A stretch of DNA of 64,000 nucleotides from Bettongia penicillata ogilbyi (taxonomy: Eukaryota; Chordata; Mammalia; Diprotodontia; Potoroidae), in NCBI GenBank assembly GCA_023548195.1, contig JAJHZJ010000061.1:8473378-8537377 (forward strand), given 5' to 3'. This document shows positions 31,965 to 41,584 of the stretch, piece after piece. Every line of letters starts with the position of its first letter. Within the stretch, counting starts at the first letter, position 1. Under the pieces are notes generated by a model. That model was given only the letters and a program-made list of their open reading frames with translations. It was not told where the DNA came from and searched no databases. A program made the translations under genes and the position numbers.

Positions 31965-32475
31965 CTTGTCAAGCACTAATAAATGATCAAAGATATGAAC
32001 TGATGGTTCTCAAAAGAAAAAAATGAAAACTGTCAAAAAAATATAATAGTGCTTTAAATCACTAATAAGAAAAGAATTAAAACAACGTTGAGATTCCATT
32101 TTCTATCTATCAGATTGGCTAAGATGACAAAAATGGAAAACAGTAATTGTTATAGAGCCTATAGGAAGATGAGCACACCAATATGCTGTTGGTGGAGCTG
32201 TAAATTGATCCAACCATTCTGGAAAGCAATTTGGAAGGCTCCCCCAAAAGCCACTAAACTGCAGACTCTGACTCATCAATGTCATTACTAGGCATATAGC
32301 CACAAAGATGAAAGACAGAAGGAAATGATCCATCCATACAAAAAATATTCATAGTAGCTCTTTTTGTTACAAAAGCTAAATTCTGAGTGGGGTTCCCATC
32401 CACTGAGGAATAGCTGACTACAGTATATGAAAGTAAACTATAATATATGAAAGCAAATGGAAAATGATAATACCA
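31965..32475 (+). mobile_element. L1 LINE ORF2 C-terminal relic
   Basis: 'aataaatgatcaaagatatg', 'ctatctatcagattggctaa', 'tgctgttggtggagctgtaa', 'ccaaccattctggaaagcaa' and 'aatattcatagtagctcttt' are the L1 pre-C-terminal and C-terminal stretch. Confidence 0.85.
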
Positions 32476-32484
32476 TAAGAAATA

Positions 32485-32735
32485 GTGATGAGAGTTAGAA
32501 AGGCTTAGTGGATATAATGCTTCTCTCAAAATCAGAAAGATCAGGGCTTAAGTTCCCTTCTCTACCACACACCAGCTGGGTGACCTGGGGCAAGTTGCTT
32601 AATATCTCAGTGATCTAGACAACTCTAAGATTAGTTGGTGAGAAACTACGAGCCTCAATTGGCAAGGTTTTCTTGTTCAGGAATTCCCTTTACCAATGAA
32701 ACCACAGGTCCAGTCCCTACCTCTAAGGTTGTTTG
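32485..32735 (+). repeat. MIR-type CORE-SINE
   Basis: 'gggtgacctggggcaagttg' core, then 'gtgatctagacaactctaag' and the tail 'ggaattccctttaccaatga' and 'aaccacaggtccagtcc'. Confidence 0.75.
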
Positions 32736-33145
32736 TCCTTCACTTTCAAAGAGAATCAGTGATATCACAGGTAATGTCTTTATCCTTCCGTACTTTCAAA
32801 GAGGACCCATGACATCACAGGTGGTGACTTGCACATGAATTGGATTGAAGTGAGGCAGAGTTGCACAGAGTCATCAGCCTCAGTCTCTCTTCCTGAGTCA
32901 TGGATGGGGAGTGGCAAGACAAGTCCAGAGGAGCGGCAATGACCCGGGATGCAGTGGATTACCTTGGCATCTTCAATGTCTGACCAAGCTCTAAGCTCTC
33001 CAGTGCACCTGCTTCAGCCTCCTTCATGGCAGTTGGAACAAATTGTTCTCATCCATCCAATCCACCAGAGGAAGTCTTCCCATGCTTGGCGTAGACACCC
33101 CACTAACTCACTGACAAGTTTGAGGCCTGTATGAACTGATATAGA
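32736..33145 (+). repeat. Family A-related SINE, diverged long form
   Basis: 'tttcaaagaggacccatgac', 'atcacaggtggtgacttgca', 'gtcatcagcctcagtctctc' and 'gggatgcagtggattacctt' follow the family A order. The 3' part ('gcgtagacaccccactaact') differs from the copies at 5,866 and 34,800, so a subfamily is likely. Confidence 0.65.
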
Positions 33146-33173
33146 AATAAATCTGGAAAAAAAGACTTTATAG

Positions 33174-33176
33174 TGG

Positions 33177-33211
<35 letters not shown>

Positions 33212-33212
33212 C
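33174..33212 (+). repeat. (TG)n microsatellite
   Basis: TG run with one early C interruption. Confidence 0.9.
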
Positions 33213-33264
33213 TATGGTTAGTAGATCACAATTGCTTGTAACCTCTTAACTGGTCATTTATAAG

Positions 33265-33505
33265 TGCTACAAGGGCAGCTAGATTCATCTTCCTGAGTTT
33301 AGATCTGGCCTCAGACACTTCCTACCTGTATGACTCTAGGCAAGTCACTTAACTCTGCCTAATTTCTCATCTGTAAAATGAACTCCAGGAGGAAATGTCA
33401 AACTACTCTCTACCAAGTAAACCCTATATCTATCAAGATTCTCCACCAACCTAAATGGAGTCATGAAGAGTCAGGCATGACTGAACAATAAGTACTACAG
33501 ATTTT
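33265..33505 (+). repeat. WSINE/MAR1 CORE-SINE
   Basis: 'agggcagctagattcatctt', 'ctctaggcaagtcacttaac' and the tail 'tggagtcatgaagagtcagg' then 'catgactgaacaat'. Confidence 0.8.
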
Positions 33506-33509
33506 TCCC

Positions 33510-34145
33510 CACTCTGTAACTTTTGTAAAAAAACCCACAAAACCCTACTTTAAATAATAGTAGTTTCTTCTATGGGCAGTCTCATTATTACAATTTGCTT
33601 CTGCACTGCATATAAAATAGCACTGTCTTTTCCAAGGCTACTGAATATTATCCTCAGGCTAACTTTTTGTAATTTGAAAATAAATATTTATGTTATTATA
33701 AATAATTTATATTTATTTTATTTTTAATATTATGAATAATAAAACTGCCTGGTTTATGCCTTCCAATGATGTTGAAGGTATGTTATCCACAGACTAACTT
33801 GGAAAAAATGCTCCCTCCCCATCCAAACAACAGCTATCTATCTGTGTCGAAGACTGCTAAGACTGCTAAATGTGTACCAAGGCCAAACTGCCCCCAAAAC
33901 CCCTTTCAGAAAGACTGTCCACAGGTGTTTAGTGCTGTTAAAGCTTCAAAGTTAGCTCATTGGTGAGACTTTTCTGTTAAAGTATATCAGAAGCGAATCT
34001 TTCTAATGATCAAGAACAACTCAACCTCAACTTGCACTTAATTGAAAAGCATTGCTGCCAAAGACAAATGTTGCTGAATGAAGATCTGCTCCTCCCAGTC
34101 TCACACAGGAATGGGGGCTGCTTCAGCATCATTAGAAAACTCCTC
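33510..34145. other. Unassigned sequence
   Basis: Contains an A/T-rich patch at 33,655-33,740. No family or gene recognised. It may include decayed L2 next to the L2 segment that follows. Confidence 0.4.
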
Positions 34146-34149
34146 TGCT

Positions 34150-34458
34150 TTGCATTTAAAGCTCTCCATAACCTTTCTTCCCTTTACCTTTTCAGGTTTA
34201 TTTCATATCGTTCTTCACACGTTTTACCGTCCAGTCAAACTAAAGCACTTATCATTCTGTCTCCTGTCTCTGCCTCTGAACCGGGCATCCATTGCCCACT
34301 GCCTACACTCAGCGTGGTCCTTCATCTCCACCTCCAAGAATCCCCCAGCTTCCTTCAAGGCTTAGCTCAGGCACTGCCTCCTGCTAGTGCAAGCTCCCTC
34401 TTCGATTTGCCTCACATTTTGAGGGGTTCCATATCCCAATAAAGTATAAGTTCCTTAA
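34150..34458 (+). mobile_element. L2 (LINE-2) late ORF2 relic
   Basis: 'ttgcatttaaagctctccat', 'aacctttcttccctttacct', 'tccttcatctccacctccaa', 'cagcttccttcaaggcttag' and 'ctcaggcactgcctcctgct' are collinear with L2. Confidence 0.82.
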
Positions 34459-34460
34459 TA

Positions 34461-34583
34461 GAAGTGAGGCTGGTGACCTGCACAGCCCTCACGCAGTCAA
34501 AACGCAGTCAAGTGCAAGTCACATCATCATTTCTCTGATGGCATTGTCTTCTTTGGCAATGAAAGACAAAACACAACAATCTG
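34461..34583 (-). repeat. Family A SINE fragment
   Basis: 'gaggctggtgacctgcacag' through 'catcatttctctgatggcat' and 'tgtcttctttggcaatgaaa' is the reverse complement of the family A head. Confidence 0.8.
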
Positions 34584-34799
34584 TGATCAGACTCAGTTGC
34601 CTGAATGGGGACTCGGCTAGCTGGGTAACTCAGCTCCTCCTCTCTTGTCTGCTTTCTCTCTCCAAAGGAAGGTAAACTTGGATGGTCAAAAGATGCCCAG
34701 TTGACTTGGGTTTTACTGGATCCTTTCCTATTTCCCTCTCCTCTCCTCTCCTCTCCCCTGTCCCCTGTCTGTCCTCTCCCAAAACCTTAAATGTACTGC

Positions 34800-35237
34800 A
34801 CTCTGAAACTGGGACTTTATTGGAGCCCTGCCTGAGGGCTCCTCTGGACCCTCCTAGCTTGAGAGTGATTATCCATAGTAACTGCAACTGTTTCCCATCC
34901 AGCCAGAAGTCTTTTTTCTTGATCTCATTAAAGGGGCTATGCCCCGGCTACTTCTTAAACAGGCCTATTCAATGAATGGGCATTGCCTCACCCTGAGTGA
35001 GTGCCTGCAAGACCTTAGCCTAAAGGGCCCAAGGTCTCCCAGTGCATCCTGGGTCATCTCCAGTCATCCTGATGAATATCTGGTCACTAGATTCAGATGG
35101 CTCTGGAGGAGAAATGAGGCTGGTGACCTGCACAGCCCTCCCTCACTCAAAACAAAGGCAAGTGCAAGTCATGTCATCTTTTCTCTCATGGCATGGTCTT
35201 CTTCAGCAACGAAGGACAAGCACAAAAAGGTCCTTGA
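34800..35237 (-). repeat. Family A SINE, long form
   Basis: Reverse complement of the element at 5,866-6,290: 'cattaaaggggctatgcccc', 'aggtctcccagtgcatcctg', 'aggctggtgacctgcacagc' and 'atggtcttcttcagcaacga'. Alignment with the plus copy suggests the family extends at least 60 bp beyond the usual SINE end. Confidence 0.75.
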
Positions 35238-35474
35238 CAGCAGGTACATTTTTTTCTCTTTGGGTTGTGTTATTTGTATAGTAATGCCAGCTGCGGCATG
35301 AAACACATTTAATAAATATTTGTAGAATTTAATTAATAGTAAATACAGCCTTTCACAAGTTATAGAGAAAGAATTAGAGAGACTTAATGTTAAATTAGAA
35401 ATATAGGGCAAAGAAGAAAGTTTTTAAAAGGACTTTTTAAACTTATGAGCCTAAGGTATCTGGAGGATGGTATG

Positions 35475-35806
35475 TTTGTTGGTAGTCACCAAGTGTTTAT
35501 TAGTAAGCCAATCGACAAATACTGTATGGGAGGAACAGCATTAACTCCTAGGTTACACAGAGAGACAGAAAGGTTGTCCTTGTCCTCAGGGAATTCACAT
35601 TCTAATAAGAGACATCATGTGTGTAGGAGATATGTTCAGGGTAATGAGAAGTAATCTTAGAGGGAAGGAAGTAGCATTGGAAGGGTGGAAGGAGAAGGCA
35701 TCCTGCAGAAGTGGGGATTTGAGCTAAGCCTTGAAGAAGTCTGAGAAGCCAAGAAGAGAAGGTGAGAGAGAGCATTCTAGGTATGAGGAGGACATCCAGG
35801 GAAAAG

Positions 35807-35807
<1 letters not shown>
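35475..35807 (-). mobile_element. L2 (LINE-2) 3' region, first segment
   Basis: 'gtcctcagggaattcacatt', 'cttagagggaaggaagtagc' and 'gagagcattctaggtatgag' are the reverse complement of the L2 3' region. The element continues to about 37,345 with four interruptions. Confidence 0.75.

Positions 35808-35846
<39 letters not shown>
35808..35846 (+). repeat. (TG)n microsatellite within L2
   Basis: Pure TG run, followed by 'cacgcgcacg'. Confidence 0.92.
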
Positions 35847-35864
35847 ACGCGCACGTGTGTGTTT

Positions 35865-36172
35865 GTGTTTGTCCTTTGTTGCCGAAGAAGACCATGACGT
35901 CAGAGAAAAGATGACATGACTTGCACTTGACTTTGTTTTGAGTGAGGGAGGGCTGTGCAGGTCACTAGCCTCACTTTTCCTCCAGGGCCTGAATCCAGTG
36001 TCCAGATATTCATCAGGATGACTGGAGATGATCCAGGATGAGGCAGTTGGGGTTAAGTAACTTGCCCAAGGTCACACAGCTAGTGTGTGTCAAGTGTCTG
36101 AGGTGAGATGTGAACTCAGGTCCTCCTGACTCCTGCACTGGTGCTCTATCCAAGGCACTACCTAGCTACCCA
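35865..36172 (+). repeat. Composite SINE, more complete copy
   Basis: Family A head ('gccgaagaagaccatgacgt' through 'gatgatccaggatga') fused at 36,041/36,042 to a reverse CORE-SINE running from 'ggcagttggggttaagtaac' to 'gtgctctatccaaggcacta'. Same junction as at 22,240/22,241. Inserted in L2. Confidence 0.85.
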
Positions 36173-36782
36173 AGGGAAAAAGGACACCAATTGGGGAAAT
36201 TGAGTGTCTTGTGCAAAGAATAGCAAGAAGCCAGTATCATTGGATCATAGAGTAGACTTCAGCCAAGGAAACCAGACTATTGGGTATTGCAAAAATCTCT
36301 GTATGAAATGATGAGGAGCCTATAAGCAGACTCCATCTGTCTTGGGGGGAAAAGGGGATATAGATAAGAGATACTCTAAAGAGAGAAGTGACAGGATTTG
36401 GTGATAGATATTGGATGTGTGGGGTGAGAGGGAGAAATTGTAGATGATAACTAGTTTGGGAGCTTGAATGACTGAAAGGATGGTGGTGCCCTTGACAATA
36501 ACAGAAATTCAGGAGAAGGGGGATTACAAGGGAGGAATGGGGGTGAGGGGAGTAGATATGATGAGTTCAGTTACGTTGCATTTAAGACCTCTGTGAAATT
36601 CAGTGCAGTGTCCAAAAGGCAGTTGGAGAGACAGGATTGAAGGTCAGGAGAGAGGTTAAGACTGGATAAAGACATAATCTGCATGGAGATGATGAATCCA
36701 TGGGAGCTGATAGATCACCAAGCAAGATGGTATAGAAGCAGAAGAAAGATTTGGGTCAGTGGGAATGACTGACCTTCTTGAT
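36173..36782 (-). mobile_element. L2 (LINE-2), second segment
   Basis: 'gatggtggtgcccttgacaa', 'caaaaggcagttggagagac', 'gagatgatgaatccatggga' and 'gctgatagatcaccaagcaa' match L2 ORF2 in reverse. Confidence 0.82.
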
Positions 36783-37066
36783 TATTAACATTTATATTGT
36801 CCTTTAGGATTTTCAAAGCACTTTATAGTATTTATATATATATAATATATATGAGAAATAATTACATATATAATATGTATATCAGAGATAATATTTGTCT
36901 CTTACCAATCCTGGAAGGCAGATGCTATTACCATACTCATTTTACAAGTGAGTATACTAAGACTGAGGGAGATTAAGTGACTTGCCCAGGTGTCTGAAGC
37001 TGGATATGAATTCAAATCTTCCTGACTCCTGGTATAGTCTCTTATCTACTGTGCCACCCAGCTGAG
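36783..37066 (-). repeat. MIR CORE-SINE inserted in L2
   Basis: 'gattttcaaagcactttata', 'actcattttacaagtgagta', 'agtgacttgcccaggtgtct' and 'atctactgtgccacccagct'. A TATA-rich expansion splits it at 36,830-36,890. Confidence 0.8.
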
Positions 37067-37345
37067 CTGAATGGAGGTCCAAAATAGGAGTGGTCAGACA
37101 GGTAGGAAGACCAGGCAAGAACCATGTCAGGAAAACCTGGGGAGGAAAGAATGTCCAGGAGCACATATTGATGGACAGTGTCAAAGTCTTCAGAGCAGTA
37201 AAGCAGGATGAAGACTGAGAAAATGTCATAGAACTAGCAATTAAGAGAAAATTGGTAACTTTGAAGAGAATAGTTTCAGTTGAATGATGAGATGGAAGCC
37301 AAATTGCAGAGTTTAGAAGACAGAGGATTCAAAAAGTTTAGCCAT
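37067..37345 (-). mobile_element. L2 (LINE-2), third segment (reverse-transcriptase region)
   Basis: 'gtggtcagacaggtaggaag' and 'cagtgtcaaagtcttcagag' are reverse complement to L2 ORF2. The latter is the FDT block of the reverse-transcriptase palm. Confidence 0.75.
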
Positions 37346-37357
37346 AAAAGAGAGGTT

Positions 37358-37390
37358 GGAGATGTGTGTGTGTGTGTGTGTGTGTGTGTA
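37358..37390 (+). repeat. (TG)n microsatellite
   Basis: Short TG run grading into 'tatacacatacata'. Confidence 0.85.
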
Positions 37391-37419
37391 TACACATACA
37401 TATGAATGTACACATTTCT

Positions 37420-37603
37420 TGTTGTTGTTCAGTTGTGTCTGCCTCTGTAACCTCATGGACATGTCTATGGGGATTTTCTTGGGAAAGATGAGGAACTGAG
37501 GCAAAGAAGGGCTAAGTGATTTGCCTGGGGTCACACAATAAGTGTCTGAGGCCAGATTTGAACTTGGATCTTCCTGACTCCAGGCTTGACTCCTGTGCCT
37601 GTG
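37420..37603 (-). repeat. WSINE/MAR1 CORE-SINE
   Basis: 'ttgttgttcagttgtgtctg', 'ggggattttcttgggaaaga', 'ttgcctggggtcacacaata' and 'gatcttcctgactccaggct' in reverse-strand order. Confidence 0.85.
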
Positions 37604-37672
37604 TGTATGTTGCTGTGTATATATCTGTATGGGTATATGTATATATCTGTATGGGTATATGTATATACATGG
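37604..37672 (+). repeat. 22-bp tandem minisatellite
   Basis: The unit 'tatatctgtatgggtatatg' with two further bases repeats about twice after a TGTGTA-rich lead. Confidence 0.75.
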
Positions 37673-37744
37673 TGAGGTAGACACTGGTGATGAAAAGAAA
37701 TACCAAAGAGTTCCTACCCTCATACAGCTCCCAAGTATTTTAAC

Positions 37745-37832
37745 TAGGCAGCAAGGAGGCACAGTGTATATAGAGTGCTCAGCTTGGAGTCAGGAAGACT
37801 CAAGTTTAAGTTCTACCTTAGACATTTACTTG
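37745..37832 (+). repeat. CORE-SINE, left part (split by solo LTR)
   Basis: 'aggcagcaaggaggcacagt', 'gcttggagtcaggaagactc' and 'cttagacatttacttg' form the SINE head. The core resumes at 38,411. Confidence 0.82.
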
Positions 37833-37990
37833 TGAATGGGAACAGATTTAGTGAAGACTTCTCAGGAATATGGAGTGGAAGAGACCTTAGGCCCAGGTTT
37901 CCTTTCCTCCAGTCAGGTGATTTCCATATAAGGCTATGTATCGCTTTAGGATCAATGATTGGATATGGCTCACTAACACTTTGATACCTA

Positions 37991-38075
37991 ATTTGCATAC
38001 GCGCATGCAGTCTGCACTCCTTTGCATGAGTCGTCAATGCTTCATTTGCATATATTTTCAATGCCTAATTTGCAT
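37991..38075 (+). promoter_or_regulatory. Octamer cluster in LTR U3
   Basis: Three perfect ATTTGCAT octamers and one near match (TTTGCATG at 38,021) fall within 85 bp, partly as repeats of the form 'tcaatgc..aatttgcatat'. ATTTGCAT is the classical POU-domain (Oct factor) site. Function is inferred. Confidence 0.7.
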
Positions 38076-38190
38076 ATAATGACAGGTACTTTCACTGGCC
38101 TTGTGACATGGGGGAAGTGGAAAATTTGAAGCCGGTTTCAAAAGGGATTGGTTAGATTTCGCACCTAGAATGTAAGGCCTTGCTTCTCCA

Positions 38191-38331
38191 CCAATGAGAA
38201 CAATGGTCGGTGGTGAGAGGAGGATTTTGGGGGCAGTCTATATAAATTGCCATTCTGCTTCTATAAGGCACCTCACTACTCCAGCTTTGCTAGTGAAGGG
38301 ACCGCTGGGTTTCTCATGAGAACCGAATAAA
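38191..38331 (+). promoter_or_regulatory. LTR promoter and polyadenylation signals
   Basis: CCAAT (38,191-38,195), TATATAAA (38,239-38,246) and AATAAA (38,326-38,331) are spaced as in a retroviral LTR, giving a short R region. Confidence 0.7.
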
Positions 38332-38410
38332 GGAGATTTTCTGTTTTTACCTTGAGATGCCTCTGAGCAGTCAGTTTGAGTAAGGGGGGGTTCGTGCTTC
38401 CCCCACCACA

Positions 38411-38592
38411 CTTGTGTGACCCTGGGGAAGTCAACCTCCATTTGCCTCAGTTTTCTCATCTATAAAATGGGAATAATAGCACCTATCTTTAAAGTTTGTT
38501 GTGAGTCTTAAAAGAGATAATAGTTGGAAAGCGCCTAGCATAGCTCCTGGCTTGCTGAGCCAATGTAAATGCTATTGTTATTATTAACATGG
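38411..38592 (+). repeat. CORE-SINE, right part
   Basis: 'ttgtgtgaccctggggaagt', 'ttgcctcagttttctcatct', 'aaaatgggaataatagcacc' and 'tgagccaatgtaaatgctat' complete the SINE begun at 37,745. Confidence 0.82.
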
Positions 38593-38880
38593 AAATAACT
38601 ATGTATATGTAAGATAGAAGATGAAAGGCAATCTGAGAGAGGAAAGGAGGGGCAGCTTAAGGGGCTCTAGAAGATGGGTCTTGAACAGAAAACCAAGAGG
38701 TAGAGGTGAGAAGGAAGAACATTTCGAAATGCAGGAGGCCACTAATGCAAAGGCACTTTTGGAGTGTTGTGTTCAAGGAACCCCAAGGAGGCCGGTGCAG
38801 CTCTAGAGGGCATGGAGGAAAGTCATGGAAGAAGACAAGAACCTTAAAAGGGAGGCAGGTTGTGAAGAGCTTTAGAGTTT
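38593..38880 (-). mobile_element. L2 (LINE-2) 3' region, left segment
   Basis: 'agatgaaaggcaatctgaga', 'gtagaggtgagaaggaagaa', 'gtgttgtgttcaaggaaccc' and 'aggttgtgaagagctttaga' match L2 in reverse. Confidence 0.7.
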
Positions 38881-39012
38881 TTTCGCTTTCATTATTTTCC
38901 TTATTTTTTTTAAACAATGGCTAATGTGGAAATGTGTTTTGCATGACTTAACATGCATAATATGTATCATACTGCTTGTCCTGTCCATGGGTGGGGGAGG
39001 AGTTGGAGGGAC
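38881..39012 (+). mobile_element. L1 3' UTR fragment inserted in L2
   Basis: 'aacaatggctaatgtggaaa' then 'tgtgttttgcatgacttaac' and 'catgggtgggggaggagt' match the L1 3' UTR. Confidence 0.75.
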
Positions 39013-39032
39013 TCCTTTGCCGGACCTTCATT

Positions 39033-39085
39033 CAGGTCAGCTGGGTGGCACAGTGGATAGAGTGCACCTGGAGCCAGGAAACAAC
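39033..39085 (+). repeat. WSINE head fragment
   Basis: 'ggtcagctgggtggcacagt' then 'ggatagagtgcacctggagc'. Only the tRNA-derived head is present. Confidence 0.7.
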
Positions 39086-39180
39086 ATAAAACAGAAGAGT
39101 TCATATATTTGGTCCTGGAGGTAGTAGAAGCCACTGAAGCTCATTGGTCAGGGTAGAGCGAAGAAACAAGGTTAGTTTGA
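39086..39180 (-). mobile_element. L2 (LINE-2), right segment
   Basis: 'ttggtcctggaggtagtaga' then 'agccactgaagctcattggt' continues the L2 from 38,880. Confidence 0.65.
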
Positions 39181-39429
39181 TCATTTGAATCCTGAAGGAT
39201 TGTGATATTCCACGATTTGCAACCATAAGAATATCAGTGTTTAAAAAAACTGGACTTTTATTTCAAGGGGAAGTTTGAGGACATTAGAAATGTTGCACAA
39301 CTTTCCAAATGAAATTTAGCCCACTTTTCCCTCTTACTCATTTCCAAAACTAGTTTATGATCTATACGGTGTCTTCAAGATAAATTTAGTTTTGAATACT
39401 CATCATATACTATGGTCATAGTCTCAACC

Positions 39430-39594
39430 AAAGTTCTCAAAGTATGGTCCAGGGGAAACTAGAATTCCTCAAGACTCTTTCAGGGGATCTGCAAGGTCAA
39501 AACTATTCTTGTAACAATACTAAGATCTTTTCATTTCTAATATGGTTAATATCAATAGAATACAAACAAAAATTTTCCAATAATTTTTAAAAGT
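39430..39594 (+). mobile_element. hAT/Charlie-like DNA transposon relic, left part
   Basis: 'ccaaagttctcaaagtatgg', 'gactctttcaggggatctgc' and 'aaggtcaaaactattcttgt' resemble Charlie-type mammalian hAT elements. The opposite end lies at 40,456-40,508 beyond an L1 insertion. Confidence 0.5.
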
Positions 39595-40455
39595 GAAAAG
39601 GGATCAGTTGATAAATGATCAAAGGGTATGAACAGGTAGTTTTCAGAAGAAGAAATCAAAGCTATCAATAATTATGTGAAAAAAAAAATCTCTAAATCAC
39701 TATTGATTAAAGAAATACAGATTAAAACTCTTGAGGTGCCACATCAAATCTATCAGACTGGCTAACATGACAGAAAAGGAAAATGATAAATGCTGGAAGG
39801 GAATGTGGAAAAGTAGGGATACTAATGCACCATTGGTGGAGTTTGAACTGGTCCAACCATTCTGAAAGGGCTATAGAACTGTGCATATTCGTTGACCCAG
39901 CAATACAGCTACTAAGTCTGTATCGTAAAGAGATCAAAGAAAAAGGAAGAGGATCTATATGTAAAAAGATACTCATAGCAGCTCTTTTGGTGTTGCCAAA
40001 GATTTGGAAATTGAGGAGATGCCCATCCATTGAGGAATGGCTGAACAAGTTGTGGTCTATTATTATAATGGAATACTATTGTGCTGTAATAATTGATGAG
40101 CAGAATGGTTTCAAAAGAACCTAGAAACATTTGTATGAACTGATGCAAAGTGAAGTGAGCAAAACCAGGAAAACACTGCACACAGTAACAGCGATATGCT
40201 CTGATCAGTACAATGATCCAAAATAGTTTCAAAGAACTCATGATGAAAAATGCAGAGAGAAGAATAATAAACTATGAGTTCAGGTCGAAGCACATTTTTT
40301 CACTTTCATTATTTTTCTTACTTGTTTTTTTTTTTAAACAATGGCTGATATGGAAATATGTTTTGCATGACTTTACAGTATGCTCAACTCTCACATGTTC
40401 TCACTGAGTGGGGGAGGGGTTAGAGGCAGAGAGAGAATTTGGAACTTTTTTTAAA
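39595..40455 (+). mobile_element. L1 LINE, 5'-truncated (end of ORF2 and 3' UTR)
   Basis: Collinear from 'gttgataaatgatcaaaggg' through 'ctatcagactggctaacatg', 'caccattggtggagtttgaa' and 'gctgaacaagttgtggtcta' to a 3' UTR with 'tggaaatatgttttgcatga', ending in A-rich sequence. An open piece encodes ILIAALLVLPKIWKL and EEWLNKLW (ORF2 C-terminus). Confidence 0.9.
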
Positions 40456-40508
40456 ATTAATATTAAAAAAGTTAAAGGGGTCCTAAGTTCAGAAAGCTCA
40501 AGAACCTT
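40456..40508 (+). mobile_element. hAT/Charlie-like relic, right end
   Basis: 'aaaggggtcctaagttcaga' then 'aagctcaagaacctttgg' ends in an inverted version of the left end (CCAAAGGTTCT versus CCAAAGTTCT). Confidence 0.5.
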
Positions 40509-40509
40509 T

Positions 40510-41020
40510 GGTCTTCTTAAAAACAACATTCTTCATCCAGTTCGTTTTCCCTGCTTGAATAGTTAGGCGAAACTCTTTTGAGTGATTATAGTTCTTATTT
40601 AGGAGGTCCTACAATATTCCAAAGTGCAAAATAATCAGCACAATTCCATCCACAAACAGGAGCATCTGGAGACTCACCATTTATGAGGAATCTCCTCAAT
40701 TTGTACTTTGCATTGAATTTTCTCTATTTCAGTGGCAAATGACTGACCAGCAGATGTCTCCCTGTTTTATACTTAATTGATCTTAATAACTAGATGATAA
40801 TCAAATAAAGTTACTTCTGTTGCTTTATCTTACAAGTAATCTTTTATGATTTTCACATATGTAGGGGAGTCACTGGAAGAGATGCTTTAAAGCAAAGTAT
40901 TGTTTACCAAATTAAAAAAAAAGTATAATCAATAGACAGTGGTAAAGCCAATATAATTTTTAAAATGATGCTTTTACTTAACTAATTTATTTGTTCATTG
41001 TAATTAAATTACTAAAAATT
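40510..41020. other. Unassigned A/T-rich sequence
   Basis: No family or gene recognised. Confidence 0.4.
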
Positions 41021-41024
41021 ATTT

Positions 41025-41580
41025 TACTGAGTTAGAAAAAATAATTACAAAGTTCATTTGGAAGACCAAAAAGTTCAAAACAGAACAAAACTTCAAAGAA
41101 ACAAGGGGAAAAAGATGTAAAGGAAGTAGATTCAAATAATGTTAAATAATAATTCAAATAATTTTTAAATTTAAATTTCTTATATAAATAAAACCTATGT
41201 AGCCAAGAACAGAAGAAATGCAGAAAATTGTGGGGGAAACTGTCATAGAAAATCTCTCAGATAGGATGTGATTGTGTGGGAATATTGCTGTGGTGTAGGA
41301 AATGATGAGCTGGTTGATTTAGAAAAACATGGAAAGATTTAGACTTATAAAGAAAGATGCCATCCACCTTCAGAGAAACAGATGATAAGAGGAAATAGGC
41401 ATAGTACAGTCCTACGTATATGAGTATATAAGTTTACAGATATCTATGTATATGTGTATATATATTATACACACACACACACTTAATTGTAGCCTTATTT
41501 TTTAGGATGGGGGAAGGGGGAGAGAAAATATAAAGTAAAAATTGCACGGCATGGAATAAAAGAAAACCAACAAGGAAGCA
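41025..41580 (+). mobile_element. L1 LINE relic with internal deletion
   Basis: 'aataattacaaagttcattt' then 'ggaagaccaaaa' is the FIWK-type L1 ORF2 segment. Further right, 'gtgtaggaaatgatgagctg' and 'ccatccaccttcagagaaac' are from the 3' UTR. The intervening ORF2 end is missing. A TATA/(CA)n stretch lies near 41,455-41,482. Confidence 0.68.
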
Positions 41581-41584
41581 AAGA

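Larger units (their letters stand above)
37833..38410 (+). mobile_element. Solo LTR of an endogenous retrovirus (class I-like)
   Basis: The 578-bp unit begins TG and ends CA. CTTG on both sides (37,829-37,832 and 38,411-38,414) gives a 4-bp TSD, and both flanks are halves of one CORE-SINE. Promoter parts lie in order on the plus strand: three ATTTGCAT octamers (37,991, 38,044, 38,068), CCAAT at 38,191, TATATAAA at 38,239 and AATAAA at 38,326. A 4-bp duplication is usual for gammaretrovirus-like (class I) elements, but I cannot name the family. No internal viral genes are present. Confidence 0.78.

Noticed and set aside
34032..34442. 136-codon plus-strand reading frame
   Set aside because: Most of it reads through L2 ORF2 sequence in a degraded or shifted frame. 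It is not an independent gene.
37833..38410. Full provirus
   Set aside because: Only one LTR is present. The SINE halves flank it directly, leaving no room for internal genes.
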